Positions 23,167 to 27,613 of a stretch of DNA of 27,613 bases are shown piece by piece. This DNA comes from Shimia sp041624275. GTDB lineage: Bacteria > Pseudomonadota > Alphaproteobacteria > Rhodobacterales > Rhodobacteraceae. The stretch is from contig NZ_JBFJVE010000012.1 of assembly GCF_041624275.1 (NCBI RefSeq), positions 1-27,613 on the forward strand, given 5' to 3'. Position 1 is the first letter of the stretch. Each line of letters begins with the position of its first letter. A model generated the notes under the pieces. The model made no database searches, was not told where the DNA came from, and worked only from the letters and a program-made list of their open reading frames with translations. The position numbers and the translations under genes are program-made.

Positions 23167-23204
23167 CGGCGGATCTCCCGGGCTAACGTGGCTTGCGCCG
23201 TCCT

Positions 23205-25010
23205 TCATAGCGGCGCGGTGGCCCGATCCAACCATGTTTGCGTCGCTTTTGCCAGCCGCGGCGACAGCTTCTGACGGCACGTCGCGTGATAGGCGTCGAT
23301 CCAGTCGCGCTCGGCCCCGGTCAGCAGTTCGGGCAGGATCAGCCGGCGGTCGATCGGGCACCAGGTCAGGGTCTCGAAGCACAGCATCCGGCGCTGCGCG
23401 TCACCGCCCTCGGGCGGCGCTGCGGGGCGCACCACCACAAGGTTCTCGATGCGGATGCCGAAGGCGCCGGGCCGGTAATAGCCCGGTTCGTTGGACAGGA
23501 TCATGCCCGGCTCCAGCGGCACATCGCTGATCCGGCTCAGCCGCTGCGGCCCCTCGTGCACGCAGAGATAGACCCCGACACCATGGCCCAGCCCGTGGTC
23601 GAAATCCTGCCCCGCCTGCCACAGCGGCACCCGGCCCACGGCCTCGAGGTGCTGCCCGGCCAGCCCGCGTGGCCAGACCAGGCGCGAGACCGCGATCATG
23701 CCTTTCAGAACCCGGGTAAAGGCGGCCTTTTCCTCGGCGCCCACATCGCCCACCGGCAGGGTGCGGGTGATGTCGGTGGTGCCGTCGAGATACTGGCCGC
23801 CACTGTCCAGCACCACCAGATCGCCGCCTTGCAGGCTGCGGTTGCTGGCCTCGGTCACCCGGTAATGGATCACCGCGCCATTGGGGCCGCTGCCGGCAAT
23901 GGTGTCGAAGCTGATGTCCAAGAGCGCCCCGGTGTCGCGCCGGCACTGCTCGAGCCGGGTGACGAGGTCGATCTCGCTGATCCCGCTCTCGGCATGGGCG
24001 TCATACCAGCACAGGAACTCGCACATGGCCGCGCCGTCGCGCAGATGCGCCTGCGCGGTGGCGGCAATCTCGGCCTCGGACTTGCGCGCCTTGGGCAGGG
24101 CGCAGGGGTCGGCGCCCCATTCATACGCCACGCCCTTTTGGTCGAGCAGATCCGGCACCCGCGCCGGCACGCTCGCGCGATCGAGCCGCAGGGGCCCCTT
24201 GGCGGCGGCAAGATGAGCCTCGAAACCCTCGAGGGGTTCGATCCGCACCGCCTCGCCGAGATGGGCGCGCACCGCCGCGCTCAGCTTGCGCGCGTCGATG
24301 AACAGGGTGACGCGGGCATCGGCATGGAGAATGGCGAAGCCGTGCGCCACCGGGTTGCGCGGGATGTCGGCGCCGCGGATGTTGAGCAGCCAGGCGATGG
24401 AATCCGGCAGTGTCAGCACCGCGGCGCTTTGCCCGGCCTCCTGCAAGACCTTGGCCAGCCGGGTGCGTTTCGCGGCATGGCTTTCTCCGGCCAGCGCCTC
24501 GGGGTAGATGCCGACCGCGCCGAGCGGCGGTGCCGGCTGGTCCGGCCAGACCGCAGCGATCGCATCCTCGCAGGCCACCAGCGCGATGCCGCTGCCGGCC
24601 AGCTCTTCGCGCAGCGTCGCGATCTCGCCGGCGGTGTGAAACAGCGGGTCATGGCCGATCCGGCCGCCCTCGGGAAGATGTTCGCGCAGCCAGTCCGCGA
24701 GCCGGGTCTCGGGCCAGGGCACCGGGGTGAAATGCGCCGGGTCGACCTGTGTGCGCACCTGTTCGCGATAGCGCCCGTCGATGAAGACGCCGGCCCGGTC
24801 GGGCAGCACGGCGCAGAAGCCGGCCGAGCCGGTAAACCCGGTGAGCCAGGCCAGCCGATCATCGCGCGGCGCCACGTATTCGCCCTGATGGGCATCGGCG
24901 CGCGGCACCAGGTAGCCGTCAACCCCGAGCCCGGCCAGATGGGCCCTCAGGGCGGCGAGCCGCCCGGCCCCCTGCGCCGGATCCGAGGTGGTCTCGAAAC
25001 TCTGCAACAT
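23205..25010 (-). CDS. Xaa-Pro aminopeptidase, M24B family (long, about 600-aa type)
   Basis: This 601-aa metallopeptidase removes N-terminal residues preceding proline. Two creatinase-like N-terminal domains (about 15-145 and 165-305) precede the pita-bread catalytic domain (about 315-540). Its five metal ligands are visible: Asp402 (VVLDSGG), Asp413 (GTTDIT), His476 (HGLGHGVG), Glu508 (SNEPGYY) and Glu522 (IRIENLV). A C-terminal WCPIDRRLI block is typical of the three-domain APP1-like type. The ATG at 25010 (MLQSFE) is chosen because the open frame beyond it to 25070 is a translated dispersed element (25034-25109). GGGGGG lies upstream as a poor ribosome-binding site. It lies 110 bp after cobT on the same strand. 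Confidence 0.94.
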   Translation of the reverse strand: MLQSFETTSDPAQGAGRLAALRAHLAGLGVDGYLVPRADAHQGEYVAPRDDRLAWLTGFTGSAGFCAVLPDRAGVFIDGRYREQVRTQVDPAHFTPVPWPETRLADWLREHLPEGGRIGHDPLFHTAGEIATLREELAGSGIALVACEDAIAAVWPDQPAPPLGAVGIYPEALAGESHAAKRTRLAKVLQEAGQSAAVLTLPDSIAWLLNIRGADIPRNPVAHGFAILHADARVTLFIDARKLSAAVRAHLGEAVRIEPLEGFEAHLAAAKGPLRLDRASVPARVPDLLDQKGVAYEWGADPCALPKARKSEAEIAATAQAHLRDGAAMCEFLCWYDAHAESGISEIDLVTRLEQCRRDTGALLDISFDTIAGSGPNGAVIHYRVTEASNRSLQGGDLVVLDSGGQYLDGTTDITRTLPVGDVGAEEKAAFTRVLKGMIAVSRLVWPRGLAGQHLEAVGRVPLWQAGQDFDHGLGHGVGVYLCVHEGPQRLSRISDVPLEPGMILSNEPGYYRPGAFGIRIENLVVVRPAAPPEGGDAQRRMLCFETLTWCPIDRRLILPELLTGAERDWIDAYHATCRQKLSPRLAKATQTWLDRATAPL

Positions 25011-25033
25011 CACGTCAGGCCCCCCAATGGCTT

Positions 25034-25109
25034 TTTCTCTTGCCGCAAATATCCCGGGGTGAGCGTCCAAAATGCCTGCATTTTGGACGTGAGGGGCAGC
25101 GCCCCTGCC
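25034..25109 (-). repeat. Dispersed two-hairpin intergenic element, copy 2
   Basis: Read on the minus strand, the first 19 bp are identical to copy 1 (GGCAGGGGCGCTGCCCCTC). The second hairpin is CGTCCAAAATGC-AG-GCATTTTGGACG (25064-25089), with perfect 12-bp arms, unrelated to the copy 1 stem. The 30-bp tail (25034-25063) matches at 27 of 30 positions. The element lies between the cobT stop and the aminopeptidase start, tail toward the latter, ending 24 nt before its ATG. Confidence 0.85.
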
Positions 25110-25120
25110 ACCGGCCGCCC

Positions 25121-26995
25121 TCAGCCGACCCGTTTCATCCCCAGCACCCGCGCCCGTTTGCGCGGATCGCTGTCGAACAGCCCGGCCAGCTGCTCGGTCA
25201 TCGCCCCGGCCAGCTGCTCGACATCGGTGATGGTCACCGCGCGCTGGTAATAGCGGGTCACGTCATGGCCGATGCCGATTGCCAGCAATTCCACCGCCTT
25301 GCGTTTCTCCACCATGGCGATCACGTCGCGCAGGTGCTTTTCCAGATAATTGGCCGGGTTCACCGACAGCGTGGAATCATCCACCGGCGCCCCGTCGGAA
25401 ATCACCATCAGGATCTTGCGCGCCTCGGGGCGCATGATCATCCGCCGATGCGCCCATTCCAGCGCCTCGCCGTCGATGTTTTCTTTGAGCAGCCCCTCTT
25501 TCATCATCAAGCCGAGATTGTCGCGCGACCGGCGCCAGGGCGCGTCGGCGGATTTGTAGATGATGTGGCGCAGATCGTTGAGCCGTCCCGGCTGTTGCGG
25601 GCGGCCCTCGTTCAGCCATTGCTCGCGGCTCTGGCCGCCTTTCCAGGCGCGGGTGGTGAAGCCGAGGATCTCGACCTTGACGCTGCAGCGCTCGAGGGTG
25701 CGCGCCAGCACGTCGGCGCAGATCGCGGCGATCGAAATCGGCCGACCGCGCATCGAGCCGGAATTGTCCAGAAGCAGCGTCACCACCGTATCGCGGAACT
25801 CGGTGTCTTTCTCCTGTTTGAAGGACAGGGGCGTGGTCGGGTTGGCCACCACGCGCGCCAGACGGCCGGCATCAAGGATGCCCTCTTCGAGGTCGAACTC
25901 CCACGACCGGTTCTGCTGCGCCTGCAGGCGGCGCTGCAACTTGTTGGCTAGCCGCGACACCGCGCCTTTCAGCGGTTCCAGCTGCTGGTCGAGATAGGCG
26001 CGCAGGCGCTCGAGCTCGATCGGCTCGGCCAGATCCTCGGCGGCGATCTCTTCGTCAAATTCGGTCCGGAACACCACATAGTTCGGGTCGGCATCGGAAA
26101 TGGGCTGTGGCGCCGGCGGCTCGAGCGGCGCCTCGCCCTCGGGCATCTCGATATCCTCGCCCATCTCCTCGTCGGACATCTCGTCCATCGACACCTGGGC
26201 CTCGGACATGTCCTGCTGCTCGTCCTGGGACTGTTCGGGGCTGGCCTCGGCGTCGTCATCCTGGCTGTCATCCTGACCGGTCGAGTCGGGATCGGGCTGT
26301 TCCTCGGCCTCTTCGCCGTCGTCCTCCTGATCCTCGTCCTCGGCGTCCGGATCCTCGCCCAGCTGGTCGCCATAGCCGAGATCCTCGATGATCTGGCGGG
26401 CAAAGCGGGCAAAACCCTGCTGGTCGGACAGTGTCTCGGAAAGATCGCCCAGATGCGCGCCGGCACTCTGCTCGATATAGCCGCGCCACAGCTCCATCAC
26501 ATTGGCGGCGGCGGGCGGCATGTCGCGCCCGGTGGCGAGGTGGCGGATCAGATAGCCGGCGGCGGTGGCCAGCGGCGCATCCGAGGCGCTGGTGATCTGG
26601 TCATAGCCGCGCCCGCGCGCCTCATGTTCGATCTTGGCGTCGATATTGCCCGCCGTGCCCGGCATGTCGCGGGCGCCCATGGCCTCGCAGCGGGCGGTTT
26701 CCATCGCCTCGTAGAGATCGCGCGCCATGCCCTGCTGCGGGGCATATTTGGCGTGGGTCTCGGCGTCGTGATACCTGAGGTTCAAGGCCAGCGCGTCGGC
26801 GGTGCCGCGCGCCAGCAGCACCTCGTCGCGGGTCATGCGGCGGCTGACCTGCGGCAGGCGCACCTGTTCGCCCGAGATGCCCGAGGGGTCGACGGTGAAG
26901 CTGACCGACAGTTCCGGGTTGTCGGCCAGGACCTTGGTGGCCTCGGCCAGCGCCTTCTTGAACGGATCGGCGGGGTTGTCGTTGGGTTTTTTCAT
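25121..26995 (-). CDS. cobT: Cobaltochelatase subunit CobT (aerobic cobalamin pathway)
   Basis: With CobN and CobS, this 624-aa subunit inserts cobalt into hydrogenobyrinate a,c-diamide in an ATP-dependent reaction; CobS-CobT form the chaperone-like ring analogous to magnesium chelatase BchI-BchD. The N-terminal domain (1-210) is followed by a strongly acidic, low-complexity stretch (about 214-290, with many Asp/Glu/Gln) and a C-terminal von Willebrand A domain with a MIDAS motif DNSGS (410-414) and later SDGAPVDD (533-540). The ATG at 26995 (MKKPNDNP) gives the usual family length, although the ribosome-binding site is weak; an extension to 27106 lacks family character. It reads after cobS, 175 nt apart, which is wide for an operon and contains promoter-like and hairpin sequence. 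Confidence 0.96.
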   Translation of the reverse strand: MKKPNDNPADPFKKALAEATKVLADNPELSVSFTVDPSGISGEQVRLPQVSRRMTRDEVLLARGTADALALNLRYHDAETHAKYAPQQGMARDLYEAMETARCEAMGARDMPGTAGNIDAKIEHEARGRGYDQITSASDAPLATAAGYLIRHLATGRDMPPAAANVMELWRGYIEQSAGAHLGDLSETLSDQQGFARFARQIIEDLGYGDQLGEDPDAEDEDQEDDGEEAEEQPDPDSTGQDDSQDDDAEASPEQSQDEQQDMSEAQVSMDEMSDEEMGEDIEMPEGEAPLEPPAPQPISDADPNYVVFRTEFDEEIAAEDLAEPIELERLRAYLDQQLEPLKGAVSRLANKLQRRLQAQQNRSWEFDLEEGILDAGRLARVVANPTTPLSFKQEKDTEFRDTVVTLLLDNSGSMRGRPISIAAICADVLARTLERCSVKVEILGFTTRAWKGGQSREQWLNEGRPQQPGRLNDLRHIIYKSADAPWRRSRDNLGLMMKEGLLKENIDGEALEWAHRRMIMRPEARKILMVISDGAPVDDSTLSVNPANYLEKHLRDVIAMVEKRKAVELLAIGIGHDVTRYYQRAVTITDVEQLAGAMTEQLAGLFDSDPRKRARVLGMKRVG

Positions 26996-27080
26996 CACAG
27001 CACCAATACCAGAGGGCAGCGTCCGGCCCAACAGAGGGAGCGAGAAGCGCTCGCCCTGTGGGGAGCGGGCCCGGCGCTGA

Positions 27081-27118
27081 CCGGCGGCAGCCGCCGGCCC
27101 TTGCACATCTCAGTTATA
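27081..27118 (-). promoter_or_regulatory. cobT leader: -10-like TATAAC and strong hairpin
   Basis: On the minus strand TATAAC (27118-27113) is a near-consensus -10 without a good -35. A little downstream, CCGGCGGC and GCCGCCGG (27081-27097) form a very stable hairpin with a 1-nt centre. cobT may thus have its own transcript with a structured leader of about 110 nt. I do not see a B12-box-type conserved core of a cobalamin riboswitch. Confidence 0.3.
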
Positions 27119-27141
27119 CCGGAAACCAAGGCCCGGTTGAT

Positions 27142-27162
27142 CCACGCAGATGATATGCGTGG
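27142..27162 (-). terminator. Hairpin just past the cobS stop
   Basis: CCACGCA (27142-27148) and TGCGTGG (27156-27162) make a perfect 7-bp stem with a 7-nt loop, beginning 8 nt after the cobS stop codon. No U-tract follows, so it may be a weak terminator or an mRNA-end stabiliser. Confidence 0.4.
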
Positions 27163-27170
27163 CAGGCGGC

Positions 27171-27613
27171 TCACCCCAGACTCACGCTGGCCGCGCTTTC
27201 CGGCAGTTCCTCGTCGAACAGGCGCTGGTAGAACTCGGCCACGGTCTGGCGCTCGAGCTCGTCGCATTTGTTGAGGAAGGTGAGGCGGAAGGCATAGCCG
27301 ACGTCGCGGAAGATCTCGGCGTTTTCGGCCCAGGTGATCACCGTGCGCGGGCTCATCACCGTCGACAGATCGCCGTTCATGAAGGCGGTGCGGGTGAGGT
27401 CGGCGACGGTCACCATCTGGTGCACTTTCTTGCGCCCGGCCTCTGTGTTGTAATGCGGGTTCTTCGACAGCACGATATTGGTCTCGGCATCGATCGACAG
27501 GTAGTTCAGCGTCGCCACCAGCGACCAGCGGTCCATCTGCGCCTGGTTGATCTGCTGCACACCGTGATAGAGCCCGGTGGTGTCGCCAAGGCCGACCGTG
27601 TTGGCGGTGGCAA
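27171..27613 (-). CDS. cobS: Cobaltochelatase subunit CobS, C-terminal part (5' end outside window)
   Basis: The last 147 or so codons of the AAA+ ATPase subunit are present, from the sensor region ATANTVGLGDTTGLYHG to the end at SVSLG. The full family length is about 325-335 aa, so Walker A and B lie beyond the window. INQAQMDRWSLVATLNYL and the helical C-terminal lid containing TVISPRT-like STVMSPRTVITW are typical of CobS. It partners CobT, whose gene follows on the same strand. A GTG-started shorter reading (27560) is an artefact of the window edge. Confidence 0.95.
   Translation of the reverse strand, partial: ATANTVGLGDTTGLYHGVQQINQAQMDRWSLVATLNYLSIDAETNIVLSKNPHYNTEAGRKKVHQMVTVADLTRTAFMNGDLSTVMSPRTVITWAENAEIFRDVGYAFRLTFLNKCDELERQTVAEFYQRLFDEELPESAASVSLG

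Noticed and set aside
25011..25070. N-terminal extension of the aminopeptidase
   Set aside because: The extra codons are translation of the dispersed element copy 2, not protein-like sequence.
26150..26360. Low-complexity acidic repeat in cobT as a possible insertion or frameshift
   Set aside because: The acidic, low-complexity middle segment is normal for CobT/BchD-type subunits and the reading frame is intact.
27081..27170. Cobalamin riboswitch before cobT
   Set aside because: Hairpins are present but no recognisable B12 box or large conserved core, and the interval is short.

Overview
The window is a GC-rich chromosomal segment from an alphaproteobacterium, most likely Rhodobacterales (Rhodobacteraceae/Roseobacteraceae). 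The pointers are the FtsZ C-terminus ending EIPAFLRRQAN, a DUF2484 membrane microprotein between murC and murB, the lysC-ptsP pair, and the CobS/CobT subunits of the aerobic cobaltochelatase. Taxonomy is inferred from protein recognition only. I see no tRNA, rRNA, CRISPR array, insertion sequence or prophage.

Layout: (1) 1-1037 minus, the N-terminal 345 codons of a KpsS-type capsule polysaccharide (Kdo transferase/export) protein, cut by the window edge. (2) 1166-1753 plus, riboflavin synthase ribE, convergent with (3) 1832-5510 minus, lysC then ptsP (aspartate kinase; nitrogen-type PTS enzyme I with a GAF domain). (4) 5822-17137 plus, the distal half of the division/cell-wall (dcw) cluster: ftsW-murG-murC-[APC permease]-DUF2484-murB-ddl-ftsQ-ftsA-ftsZ. 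The genes are tightly packed with ATGA or 13-bp overlaps. MurG makes lipid II and FtsW polymerises it. MurB, MurC and Ddl make the cytoplasmic precursor. FtsQ, FtsA and FtsZ build the divisome. (5) 17461-22794 plus, lpxC (lipid A), bamD (outer-membrane protein assembly), recN (recombination repair) and a CLC-type anion transporter. (6) 22822-27613 minus, reading cobS (partial)-cobT-M24 Xaa-Pro aminopeptidase-DUF427 protein.

The genes are mostly core genes. The less ordinary signals lie between and inside them. There are two copies of an intergenic element with constant flanks and a hairpin whose sequence differs but whose pairing is kept. A consensus Shine-Dalgarno precedes an internal Met codon of lysC where a separate beta subunit would start. 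An amino-acid permease sits inside the dcw cluster behind a long AT-rich palindrome. A promoter/hairpin overlaps the murB ribosome-binding site. Two candidate ftsZ promoters are visible, one carrying a GANTC site. A run of stem-loops and a perfect 16-bp palindrome lies between ftsZ and lpxC. I do not see a clearly new multi-gene system; the element pair and the operon-internal regulatory structures are the best leads. Promoter calls were made by eye and are weak unless stated otherwise.
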